NCBI GenBank assembly: GCA_038230275.1
Contig: JBBRNO010000225.1
Coordinates: forward strand, 1-7,076
Origin: JANXXV01 sp038230275
Lineage (GTDB): Bacteria > Acidobacteriota > Terriglobia > Bryobacterales > Bryobacteraceae
Length of the DNA stretch: 7,076 bases
Reading direction: 5' to 3'
The notes under the pieces are model-generated. The model was not told where the DNA came from, made no database searches, and saw only the letters and a program-made list of their open reading frames with translations. The position numbers and the translations under genes are program-made. Positions 1 through 5,222 of this stretch are shown here, piece by piece (position 1 is the stretch's first letter; each line of letters starts with the position of its first letter).

Positions 1-257
1 CGATGCCGCCGCAAAACTCCGCCAGTTCCTGGTGTCTCCGTGTTCTGTTCTTCTCGCATCGCCACACCCTGCTTCCAGAATGAACCGAACAGCGGCGCTA
101 TGGAAGGCGGTGTTCACCGGACGCTTACACTCAAGCTCAACTGGCCGGTGTTGGTCGGTCATTCCATCGCCGGCGAGGACGCTGCCTATTCGTTCGCACA
201 CTACCACCGTTCTACGGGAGGTGCCTGGATCGACTCGGTTCAGTTGCGCATCGGAAT
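1..257. other. Stretch without a recognisable gene
   Basis: This is the region beyond the stop codon of the aldolase-like gene. A plus-strand frame is open from the window edge to position 330, but it overlaps the aldolase 3' end and its translation resembles no family I know. Minus-strand frames also run to the window edge without recognisable motifs. Around 31-53 the bases GTGTCTCCGTGTTCTG resemble the CTCCGTGT-type dispersed intergenic repeats seen in some environmental genomes, but one copy proves nothing. A gene could begin just left of the window. Confidence 0.4.
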
Positions 258-1505
258 TTACCGTTGCGCCGCCCCGCTACGGCCCATGATCGGCCACACG
301 TCCACCACCCTGTCGCCTTGCGTGACGTAATAGCGATCGAACGCGTTCGTGCTCTGGTCCAGATTCGTGCAGTAGATCTCGAGCCGGTCGCCCAATTTTG
401 GCGGCGTCGCGCCATTCGCCCATTTCAAATAGCCGTACTCTGCGCCCGCGGCCCCCACCTCCAGCCACGGCATCCCTTTTACCTCATCGGTTTCCTTCAC
501 CAAAGCCTTATTGCCGTAGTCGGTCGTGATGATGTTTGGATGATGTTGGCTGTCCACCGTGGTCAGCACCGTCAGCGCCGCGTTCCAGTCGTTGTACCTT
601 TTCAAGTCGCCGTCCCGGCCGCCGACGATGAAATACTCCGTGTCCATGAACACATAGGTTCCGCATTCCAATTCCGTCAGCCCAGTCTCCTGATCGATGT
701 TGTAAGTGCCGGTCGAGCCGCCGCTGATTATGTTCACCGGCAACCCGGCTTTGTTCGCCAGATCTCGGCTCTCGCGCACTCCCCCCAACACCTCCATCGA
801 CTTGAGTTTCCGCGCCTCAAAACCCCTTGTATGCGCCGCCCCTCCCGAGTACGCCATGAAACCTTCCAACCGCATGCGCTTGGATGATGAGATCTTTTGC
901 GCCAACTCAAGTGCGGGCTGCCCGCCTTCGATGCCTTGCCGCGCCATTCCCGCAAAAACCGATACCGCTATCCGCGGCTTTGCGCTTTGAACCGCCGCCG
1001 CTTCTTCCACCCAATCGATTACTTGAGCGTCGTCGGCCACAAACATGAAAGTCGTGTCCCGCTTCGACAACGCTACCGCGCGCTGAATGTTATTGATGCC
1101 CACCGGCTGTTTGGTCCACAGTATGCCTTGTATGCCGGCGTCCGAGAAGAGTTCAGCCTCGGCGATGGTGGCGCAAGTTAGCCCGATCGCCCCGTGCGCC
1201 ACCTGATGCTTGGCCACATCGACGCTCTTGTGCACTTTCACATGAGGTCGTACATGGATTCCGTTAGTTTTCGCCGTGTCCGCCATGTGCTTGACGTTGG
1301 CCTGGAACATATCGAGGTCCACCACCATGCACGGCGTCGGCAAAACTTCCTTCGTCATGCCACGAAAATCACGCTTGGCAATTCGTGCTTCGAATTCCGT
1401 GACCGGATACGCCGGGGAACCTGTCGTTCTGGCAGCTCGCCCCGGAATTGCTGTGCACAAACCCGCGGCAGCGGTGGATGTTAAAAAGCGACGGCGTGAA
1501 AACAT
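258..1505 (-). CDS. Tat-exported DSD1/D-threonine aldolase-family PLP enzyme
   Basis: This is a 415-residue fold-type III pyridoxal-phosphate protein of the D-threonine aldolase/D-serine dehydratase (DSD1) family. The N-terminus has a twin-arginine signal (S3-R-R-R-F-L8, then a short hydrophobic stretch, AxA-like site near residue 24), so a folded, cofactor-loaded enzyme is probably exported. The alanine-racemase-like barrel follows: LPTPCMVVDLD at 55-65, then RPHVKVHK at 86-93, whose K90 is the expected Schiff-base lysine. SGGSTGTY (261-268) is the usual phosphate-binding glycine loop. The C-terminal beta domain ends with the family-typical RVVDVWPI (399-406). The metal ligands of characterised members are missing: the EEHG position reads AEYG (355-358) and the HCD position reads NLD (381-383), so activity may differ from D-threonine aldolase. 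The start is supported by a strong Shine-Dalgarno. Family is secure; substrate is unknown. Confidence 0.88.
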   Translation of the reverse strand: MFSRRRFLTSTAAAGLCTAIPGRAARTTGSPAYPVTEFEARIAKRDFRGMTKEVLPTPCMVVDLDMFQANVKHMADTAKTNGIHVRPHVKVHKSVDVAKHQVAHGAIGLTCATIAEAELFSDAGIQGILWTKQPVGINNIQRAVALSKRDTTFMFVADDAQVIDWVEEAAAVQSAKPRIAVSVFAGMARQGIEGGQPALELAQKISSSKRMRLEGFMAYSGGAAHTRGFEARKLKSMEVLGGVRESRDLANKAGLPVNIISGGSTGTYNIDQETGLTELECGTYVFMDTEYFIVGGRDGDLKRYNDWNAALTVLTTVDSQHHPNIITTDYGNKALVKETDEVKGMPWLEVGAAGAEYGYLKWANGATPPKLGDRLEIYCTNLDQSTNAFDRYYVTQGDRVVDVWPIMGRSGAAQR

Positions 1506-1510
1506 AGGGT

Positions 1511-1518
1511 CCCTCCTT
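1511..1518 (-). promoter_or_regulatory. Strong ribosome binding site of the aldolase-like gene
   Basis: On the minus strand AAGGAGGG lies 5 nt before the ATG at 1505. It is close to the perfect anti-16S complement and fixes the start at the Tat signal peptide. A possible -10 (TATAGT, plus-strand 1525-1530) lies just upstream, without a clear -35. Confidence 0.75.
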
Positions 1519-1544
1519 CAAGCCACTATACCGGTTTGACTCCT

Positions 1545-1561
1545 GTTGAGCGATACTCAAC
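1545..1561. promoter_or_regulatory. 17-bp inverted repeat, possible operator in a divergent gap
   Basis: GTTGAGCGATACTCAAC has perfect 6-bp arms around a 5-nt centre. It lies in the gap between the divergent aldolase-like gene and the small-protein/nucleotidyltransferase pair, 5 nt before the ATG at 1567. It could be an autoregulatory site for the pair or act on both directions. It includes the alternative TTG start at 1546, which argues against that start. Function is inferred from position only. Confidence 0.4.
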
Positions 1562-1566
1562 TTACC

Positions 1567-1803
1567 ATGCCATTGACGGACACATCGCCCGAGTCGCGCC
1601 GGGTCTATTTTGGGAGACTGGCCGAGATGACTCCGTCCGAACGAGTTCGCCTGGGGGCGGCTCTCTGGCAGGCTGCCCAATCGCTGCAACGCGCGTCGAT
1701 GCGGCAGAGAAATCCCGGCGCGCATGACACAGAGATTGCATTCCAAATTGCCGTTACCCGTTTCGGACCCGAGCTCGCCCGCGCGGCATGGCACAGGAAT
1801 TGA
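1567..1803 (+). CDS. Small helical protein paired with nucleotidyltransferase; putative antitoxin-like partner
   Basis: This predicted soluble 78-residue protein has no signal peptide or membrane segment. The core runs from MTPSERVRLGAALWQAA (residues 21-37) through a basic stretch (RASMRQRNPG) to IAFQIAVTRFGPELARAA. It reads as amphipathic helices and resembles short conserved hypotheticals encoded before nucleotidyltransferases. Its stop codon lies inside the downstream gene, with a 16-nt overlap, so translation is very likely coupled. The start is uncertain: TTG 1546 lies in the inverted repeat, ATG 1567 has little Shine-Dalgarno, and ATG 1627 has GGGAG about 10 nt upstream and matches the conserved core. 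The overlap and the order suggest an antitoxin or regulator of the nucleotidyltransferase; I see no DNA-binding motif that proves this. Confidence 0.65.
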   Translation: MPLTDTSPESRRVYFGRLAEMTPSERVRLGAALWQAAQSLQRASMRQRNPGAHDTEIAFQIAVTRFGPELARAAWHRN

Positions 1804-2405
1804 TTTCGCTCTCGGATGCCTTTGATCCGTTACGCGCCGCCTTCGAGCAGGCCGGAATCCGCTATGCGGTCGGAGGCTCCTGGGCCAGCACTGCATTTGG
1901 CGAGCCCCGCTTCACCAACGACGTCGACATTCTCGCCGAGTTTACGGCGGAAAATCTTCAGGGCTTCCTTCAGTTCTTGCCGGGGACTTTCTACGTCGAT
2001 GCGGAAGACGCGCTCCAGGCGATCCGCGGCGGCAGACCCTTCAATGCGATTCACATCCCGACAGTGCTCAAATTCGATTTTTTCCCGGCAGATTCCTTCC
2101 CGCTTGGTGCCGAGGAACTCGACCGCGCCCTGGTCTTGCACGATACCGGATTGTCGAAGGGTCCAGCCCGTTTCGTGACCCCGGAAGACATCCTCCTCGC
2201 CAAATTGCATTGGTTCAGATTGGGACACGAGGCATCCGAAGTGCAGTGGCGCGACATCGAAGGCGTCGTTCGCGCGTGTTCCAACAATATCGATCGGGAC
2301 TACCTTCAGCGGAGTGCCGACAAACTTGGAGTTCGTAGTTTGTTAGAGAGGGCTTTGAGTGCCGCCTGGCACGAAGCGAATGGTCCGGGAACATCCTCGC
2401 CATGA
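1788..2405 (+). CDS. MNT/AbiEii-like nucleotidyltransferase-fold protein
   Basis: This 205-residue protein has the minimal nucleotidyltransferase signature. YAVGGSWAS at 27-35 is the glycine-serine motif, TNDVDI at 43-48 gives metal-binding D45 and D47, and LKFDFF at 94-99 supplies the third carboxylate, D97. TPEDILLAKLHWF (131-143) and RDIEGVV (155-161) fit the helical C-terminal region of AbiEii/MenT-like and related standalone enzymes. All three acids are present, so it should be catalytically competent. Relatives transfer nucleotides to tRNA or protein as toxins, or to small substrates such as aminoglycosides; the sequence does not say which. The ATG lacks its own Shine-Dalgarno and depends on the overlapping upstream gene. 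The last residues, about 199-205, are encoded opposite the hicB remnant, so the original C-terminus may have been replaced at a module junction. Confidence 0.82.
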   Translation: MAQELISLSDAFDPLRAAFEQAGIRYAVGGSWASTAFGEPRFTNDVDILAEFTAENLQGFLQFLPGTFYVDAEDALQAIRGGRPFNAIHIPTVLKFDFFPADSFPLGAEELDRALVLHDTGLSKGPARFVTPEDILLAKLHWFRLGHEASEVQWRDIEGVVRACSNNIDRDYLQRSADKLGVRSLLERALSAAWHEANGPGTSSP

Positions 2406-2500
2406 TCGATACAATCCGCGGCCACACGCAACGCCCAGCACCGGCCGTCTTCCTCTCGCCCCAGCGAAATTGGTATCGAGTCTATAGTGACCGTCTCCAT
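2306..2500 (-). pseudogene. Decayed hicB-type antitoxin with internal deletion
   Basis: The reading frame begins METVTIDSIPISLGREEDGR, the first strands of a HicB-like antitoxin. It jumps directly to WALRVAADCIDHGEDVP, which matches the C-terminal helix of the same family (commonly ALxLRVxADRxEHGE). The middle segment that should carry the W-A-VPxLPG motif, about 30 residues, is gone. After HGEDVP the frame runs antisense into the nucleotidyltransferase 3' end and no longer resembles HicB; recognisable homology covers about 2400-2500. The ATG is 31 nt beyond the vapC1 stop on the same strand, so it could still be transcribed with vapBC. I see no hicA partner beside it. I infer a dead remnant, although a short chimeric peptide could be made. 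Confidence 0.6.
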
Positions 2501-2531
2501 CAATTCGCTCTCATTGTCTTGGACCGGGAAA

Positions 2532-2951
2532 CTAAGGCAGCTGCTTAAAAGGATTGAACACCTTAAGTCCCGGCCTCCGGAAATCCTTATCGTTGCCCGT
2601 GACAATCGTGAGCCCATGCCGCCGGGCCGTAGCCGCAATATAGCTGTCTTCGACCGGCATGCGCTGACCCGCTTCTTCAAGCAGTCGCTCCTGGTCAGCC
2701 CAAACATGCGCGACCGACACGTTGAAACCATGAATGCGACCCTGGAGCGCGTCCACCAGCCGCGTCAGCCAAGTCTGCAGCGATTGGCGTTGACGCCCAT
2801 CCTTCATGCGCACCCAATACGCGAGTTGAGCAATCACGACCGCACTCGTATAGCAGCGGTCTTGTTCCTCTTCGAGCCACGCGATCACCCGCGCGTCGCC
2901 ATGCCGTTTCGCCGGCTGGCAGATCACATCCGTATCGAGCAGCCAGCTCAT
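2532..2951 (-). CDS. vapC: VapC-family PIN-domain ribonuclease toxin, copy 1
   Basis: This 139-residue single PIN domain begins with LLDTDVI (4-10, D6 catalytic). The family-typical S-x-x-x-x-AEL element reads SAVVIAQL (36-43), so the second acid is Q42. The third acidic site is D102 in MPVEDSYIAATA, and VTGNDKDF (117-124, D123) ends the site before the usual NPF near the C-terminus. VapC toxins are Mg-dependent RNases that cut tRNA or rRNA to arrest growth; three acids plus Gln may mean reduced or altered cleavage. The ATG overlaps the vapB stop by 4 nt (ATGA), the standard coupled arrangement. The sequence differs from copy 2 at three residues (positions 28, 36, 128). It ends in TAG next to the hicB remnant. 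Confidence 0.9.
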   Translation of the reverse strand: MSWLLDTDVICQPAKRHGDARVIAWLEEEQDRCYTSAVVIAQLAYWVRMKDGRQRQSLQTWLTRLVDALQGRIHGFNVSVAHVWADQERLLEEAGQRMPVEDSYIAATARRHGLTIVTGNDKDFRRPGLKVFNPFKQLP

Positions 2952-3175
2952 AGTTTCCGGCGGCGCGCCGGCGCACGACGGCGCGCCGGGACATCGTCCG
3001 GGCTCACGGGACAGGCCTTTAGCACCGCAAGCCAGTTCTCCCCGCTTGCGAGCCGCCGGAACACCAGCGCGTCCTCTTCCGCGTCGAAAAGAGCGTCAAA
3101 ATAATCCCCAGGCGACGCGGGAGCGAGTGCAGCCGGTACGGTCAGCCGCCGCTTGGCATCAAGCGTTACGATCAT
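2948..3175 (-). CDS. vapB: VapB-family SpoVT/AbrB-fold antitoxin, copy 1
   Basis: The protein has 75 residues. The N-terminal MIVTLDAKRRLTVPAAL is a swapped-hairpin AbrB/MazE-type DNA-binding element. Residues 30-60 are acidic then amphipathic (DAEEDALVF, NWLAVLKACPVSPDD) and should bind and block the VapC groove. The tail is very basic (ARRRAPARRRKL). It should neutralise VapC and, with it, repress the shared promoter. I chose the ATG at 3175 because a -10 hexamer ends 6 nt before it and no Shine-Dalgarno is visible, which fits a leaderless mRNA. The longer frame to 3559 runs through the promoter and antisense to a neighbour, so I discount it. It precedes vapC with a 4-nt overlap. Confidence 0.9.
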   Translation of the reverse strand: MIVTLDAKRRLTVPAALAPASPGDYFDALFDAEEDALVFRRLASGENWLAVLKACPVSPDDVPARRRAPARRRKL

Positions 3176-3176
3176 G

Positions 3177-3191
3177 GTGGGATTATCCCAC
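3177..3191. promoter_or_regulatory. Perfect palindrome at vapB1, probable VapB operator
   Basis: GTGGGATTATCCCAC is a perfect 15-bp palindrome that overlaps the -10 of the vapB1 promoter and ends 1 nt before the start codon. The same core stands at the same place in copy 2. AbrB-fold VapB proteins are known to bind palindromes in their own promoters, so this is the likely autoregulatory site. Confidence 0.65.
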
Positions 3192-3210
3192 TTCCTCGCG
3201 ACAGGGTCAA
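3182..3210 (-). promoter_or_regulatory. vapB1 promoter, TTGACC-17-GATAAT, leaderless
   Basis: On the minus strand the -35 TTGACC (3205-3210) is followed by a 17-nt spacer and the -10 GATAAT (3182-3187). Only 6 nt separate the -10 from the ATG, so transcription should begin at or within a base or two of the A of the start codon. This gives a leaderless transcript and explains the lack of a ribosome binding site. Confidence 0.7.
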
Positions 3211-3350
3211 CGTTCGTCAGCGCGAAATTTCTACGCGCGGGAAACCAGAGCCGCCTGTACTTGAGCCGAAAGCCACGGGAAGTCTTGACGCCCGGGAGAT
3301 TCCACAGGATTATCGAAATCCGCCGCGCACGAGAGCAATAGCCGTATCGC

Positions 3351-3878
3351 TCAGTTGACTGCGAGACCGACTGCGACCTTGCGATCCTCCCTGTTGAGCA
3401 AGCTCGTGCGATCAAGGAAGCCAGCCTGTTCGATCGCGGCATCGAGTTCCGCTTTGAATCGCAACGCGGAGCTGTCCGACGGCAGGCCGAACAGTTCCAG
3501 TCCTGGAGCTTCTTCCGCCGCGCAGAGATTTTCCAACGCCGCCTGCCAGTGGCCGGCACCTAAACTCACCCTTAGATAGCGGCGCTGCGCCAAGCTGGAA
3601 ACACTATCGAACCACCGGGAAAGTTCTCTCGCCGGCGGCTCCATTTCAGGATGACCCCGCTGAGAGGATTGTCGGGTGACTGGAGTCGAATCCATGGGCC
3701 AACACCGCGGTCCTTCCGATCGCAGCACGGCCTGGTCTTGATCGGAAAGCTGCCTCCACGCGCTGTCCATTTCATCGAGGATCTCATCCTCGTGCACGGA
3801 CTCCCGTCCCATGTTCCGCCAGCGAATCAGCCAGAGGCGGCGCTCCAACCGGCGATAACGGACGAATTCTCCACTCAT
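3351..3878 (-). CDS. Conserved hypothetical protein with EDEILDEMD motif
   Basis: This is a 175-residue soluble protein of unknown function. The N-terminal third is basic and helical (RYRRLERRLWLIRWRNMGRE), then HEDEILDEMDSAWRQLSDQD and LRSEGPRCWP, a combination I recognise from widespread unannotated bacterial proteins. The C-terminal half (about 80-165) reads as helical with no catalytic motif: RWFDSVSSLAQRRYLRVSLG, then ALRFKAELDAAIEQAGF. The start at 3878 is supported by GAGG 8 nt upstream; an in-frame extension to 3929 crosses the end of the upstream gene and is discarded. It begins 10 nt after the stop of the frameshifted gene before it, so the two form one transcription unit. I do not assign a function. 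Confidence 0.7.
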   Translation of the reverse strand: MSGEFVRYRRLERRLWLIRWRNMGRESVHEDEILDEMDSAWRQLSDQDQAVLRSEGPRCWPMDSTPVTRQSSQRGHPEMEPPARELSRWFDSVSSLAQRRYLRVSLGAGHWQAALENLCAAEEAPGLELFGLPSDSSALRFKAELDAAIEQAGFLDRTSLLNREDRKVAVGLAVN

Positions 3879-3888
3879 GCGAATTGCC

Positions 3889-4256
3889 TCACTCGTGCAA
3901 CTTACCCCACGACAGACGAGTCTCCGCAAGATCCTGTTGATACCGCTCGACTGGACAGACTGCTTTGGGCTCTACCAACGCGTGGGGATATCTGTCCAAG
4001 CGGACCGACAAAGTGCCGCGGAGCGCGACGGAAGACAAGTGAGCACCGGGTCACGGCCTTCTCCCCCGAACGACCTCGGCAGACGGTGTTTCGGAAGGTT
4101 TCGCGAAGCATCAAGCGCCACGGACATTCCACCCGTCGCTGGCGATACCGTTCCATCGAGCGAAACTGGGATATCGCTATTTGGGCCGTCGATGATCACG
4201 CCCAAAGTGCGGCGCGATGGTCCAATTACAGGGCGGCCCTCAGCGTGTGCTTTCAT
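3889..4256 (-). pseudogene. Frameshifted conserved hypothetical gene (GGMSV/GRDPV family)
   Basis: The first frame starts MKAHAEGRPVIGPSRRTLGV and carries a conserved core: DIPV, GTVSPATGGMSVA, NLPKHRLPRSFGGEGRDPV. It then degenerates and stops at 3972 (DIPTRW). The neighbouring frame supplies the expected C-terminus, with RLDRYPHALVEPKA and ERYQQDLAETRLSW, ending in TGA at 3889-3891. One missing nucleotide between about 3990 and 4050 would join them into a protein of about 120 residues. I recognise this as an unnamed family of small proteins with a GGMSV...GRDPV core and a Y-x-x-x-L-x-x-TR-x-x-W end; its function is unknown to me. A TTG at 4265 with GAGG 5 nt upstream is an alternative start. 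It lies directly before the EDEILDEMD gene. A sequencing error is a real alternative to gene death. Confidence 0.6.
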
Positions 4257-4469
4257 CGCTCGCAATAGCGCCTCGCCGTGACAGCCGAACCGATTGCGGC
4301 GGCTAGGTATTGCTCTTCAACCACAACGAAATGCTAACAGAAGCTGAAAATCGAATACGCAAACAAATCGCGCCAGCCAACACGCTACTATTCATATGCT
4401 GCGAAGTCGCACTTTGGGCCTTCCACCTGAATCTGCCCCCCCGGTGACCTCTCGGATGGAGCCAGAACG

Positions 4470-4486
4470 CCGGCATGGGCTGCCGG
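4470..4486. terminator. Short GC-rich hairpin, possible terminator
   Basis: CCGGCA-TGGGC-TGCCGG forms a perfect 6-bp stem with a 5-nt loop and is followed on the plus strand by ATTTCTTCGTCT, a weak T-rich tract. No convincing gene ends just upstream, so it may be a relic or isolate hicBA from read-through. Confidence 0.25.
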
Positions 4487-4617
4487 ATTTCTTCGTCTGT
4501 CGTTGCACTTTAAGCCACTGCGCGCTGTTCCGCGCCTTTGCCCCGGTTATGGACCAGAAACGCCGATTGCGGAACCGACTCCACTCCTAGGTCTCCCCCA
4601 ACAATATAGAATCAAAC

Positions 4618-4623
4618 AGGAGA
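4618..4623 (+). promoter_or_regulatory. Ribosome binding site that sets the hicB GTG start
   Basis: AGGAGA lies about 8-9 nt before GTG 4632. It favours this start over the longer in-frame ORF from 4503, and the protein from GTG begins exactly where HicB homology begins. Confidence 0.7.
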
Positions 4624-4631
4624 CAGCTAAA

Positions 4632-4847
4632 GTGCAACATAGTTTTGACGTCGTCGTTGAGCGCGATGAAGAAGCATGGTATGTCGCCTCGGTTCCTGCA
4701 CTTCCTGGGTGCCACACCCAAGCGAAATCTTTAGATGAGCTCTCCAGCCGCATTCGAGAGGCGATCGAACTCTGTCTCGAAGTGGAAGGATTCCCGGAGC
4801 AGAACTTGGAATTCGTAGGCATTCAGCGCATCGTTATCGCGGCATGA
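4632..4847 (+). CDS. hicB: HicB-family antitoxin, short form
   Basis: This 71-residue protein has a partial RNase H-like fold: FDVVVERDEEAWYVASVPALPG (5-26), then CHTQAKSLDELSSRIREAIELCLE (27-50), the classic UPF0150/HicB pattern. It lacks the C-terminal DNA-binding domain of longer HicB proteins, so promoter repression, if any, would use another surface or partner. It should bind HicA and block its RNA-binding face. The start is GTG with a good Shine-Dalgarno. The stop overlaps the hicA start by 4 nt (ATGA). Antitoxin-first order differs from the E. coli hicA-hicB order but is common elsewhere. Confidence 0.9.
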   Translation: MQHSFDVVVERDEEAWYVASVPALPGCHTQAKSLDELSSRIREAIELCLEVEGFPEQNLEFVGIQRIVIAA

Positions 4848-5077
4848 GCCGGAGTTCGCGCGTCACCGGCTCGGAGTTAATCGGGGCACTGAGCCACGTG
4901 GGATTTGCAGTCGTTCGCATCCGCGGCAGTCATCATTTCCTCAGTCATATTGACGGACGCCGGACCGTGGTGCCGGTGCATTCCGGCGAAACCATCGGAC
5001 CAGGATTGCTGCATAAGATTCTCCGCGACTGCCAAATCAGCAACGAAGAAATATCAAAGCTCTTGCGTACGGGATAA
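4844..5077 (+). CDS. hicA: HicA-family mRNA interferase toxin
   Basis: This 77-residue protein has a double-stranded RNA-binding-like fold. VTGSELIGALSHVGFAVVR (7-25) is the first helix and strand, RGSHHFL (27-33) carries the conserved catalytic histidine H30, TVVPVHSGETIGPGLLHKIL (41-60) is the VP-H and G-L-KIL core, and SNEEISKLL closes the last helix. It is full length with all hallmarks intact. HicA cleaves mRNA independently of ribosomes and is neutralised by HicB. It overlaps hicB by 4 nt and is transcribed towards the vapC2 stop, 145 nt downstream; I found no clear terminator between them. Confidence 0.92.
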   Translation: MSRSSRVTGSELIGALSHVGFAVVRIRGSHHFLSHIDGRRTVVPVHSGETIGPGLLHKILRDCQISNEEISKLLRTG

Positions 5078-5222
5078 TTGCCGGTAAACCCGATTAGCTC
5101 CAATCCGTTGGCATATCGTCGGCACATCGGACCATCGCTCTCCGTTGCGCCGGACCACATAAAGGGAAATCCCGCCCGCTAATCGCCCCTCGGGCTGGCA
5201 TGGGCTGGTCCACCCTCGGGAA

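Larger units (their letters stand above)
2531..3191. repeat. vapBC cassette, copy 1 of a ~660-bp direct repeat
   Basis: This segment aligns with 5222-5882 with no indel that I can find. Similarity begins at the vapC stop codon and ends at the palindrome before vapB; outside these limits the flanks are unrelated. In vapC I counted by hand about 33 base differences in 420, with only 3 amino-acid changes. Confidence 0.9.
4266..4631. other. Intergenic stretch before hicBA
   Basis: I see no convincing gene. A 38-codon ORF starts at 4331 (MLTEAENRIRKQ) and stops at 4447; its N-terminus faintly recalls the start of HsdR-like restriction proteins, too weakly to call. The frame feeding into hicB from 4503 has no recognisable domain before residue 44. 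The notable element is the hairpin at 4470-4486. TATAGAAT-like sequence at 4605-4612 may be a -10 for hicB, without a visible -35. Confidence 0.4.

Noticed and set aside
264..887. 207-codon plus-strand ORF
   Set aside because: It is antisense to the aldolase-like gene, its translation is low in recognisable motifs and rich in His/Arg/Pro as expected for a shadow frame, and it has no ribosome binding site.
1369..1896. 175-codon minus-strand ORF
   Set aside because: It crosses the divergent intergenic gap and overlaps three better-supported genes in other frames.
2487..3104. 205-codon plus-strand ORF
   Set aside because: It is antisense to vapC1 and vapB1, both of which have clear family motifs; the corresponding region of copy 2 does not keep the same open frame.
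3176..3559. Upstream extension of vapB1 to a 203-residue protein
   Set aside because: The extension runs through the promoter and antisense to nothing conserved; AbrB homology begins at the ATG at 3175, and copy 2 lacks the extension.
3651..4268. 205-codon plus-strand ORF across the hypothetical pair
   Set aside because: The minus strand carries recognised conserved motifs in this interval; the plus frame is their shadow.
4331..4447. 38-codon ORF (MLTEAENRIRKQ) as a restriction-enzyme fragment
   Set aside because: The likeness to HsdR N-termini is only a few residues, and no downstream remnant is found in any frame.
4503..4631. Longer hicB beginning at 4503
   Set aside because: The added residues have no HicB similarity, while GTG 4632 has a good Shine-Dalgarno and coincides with the family start.
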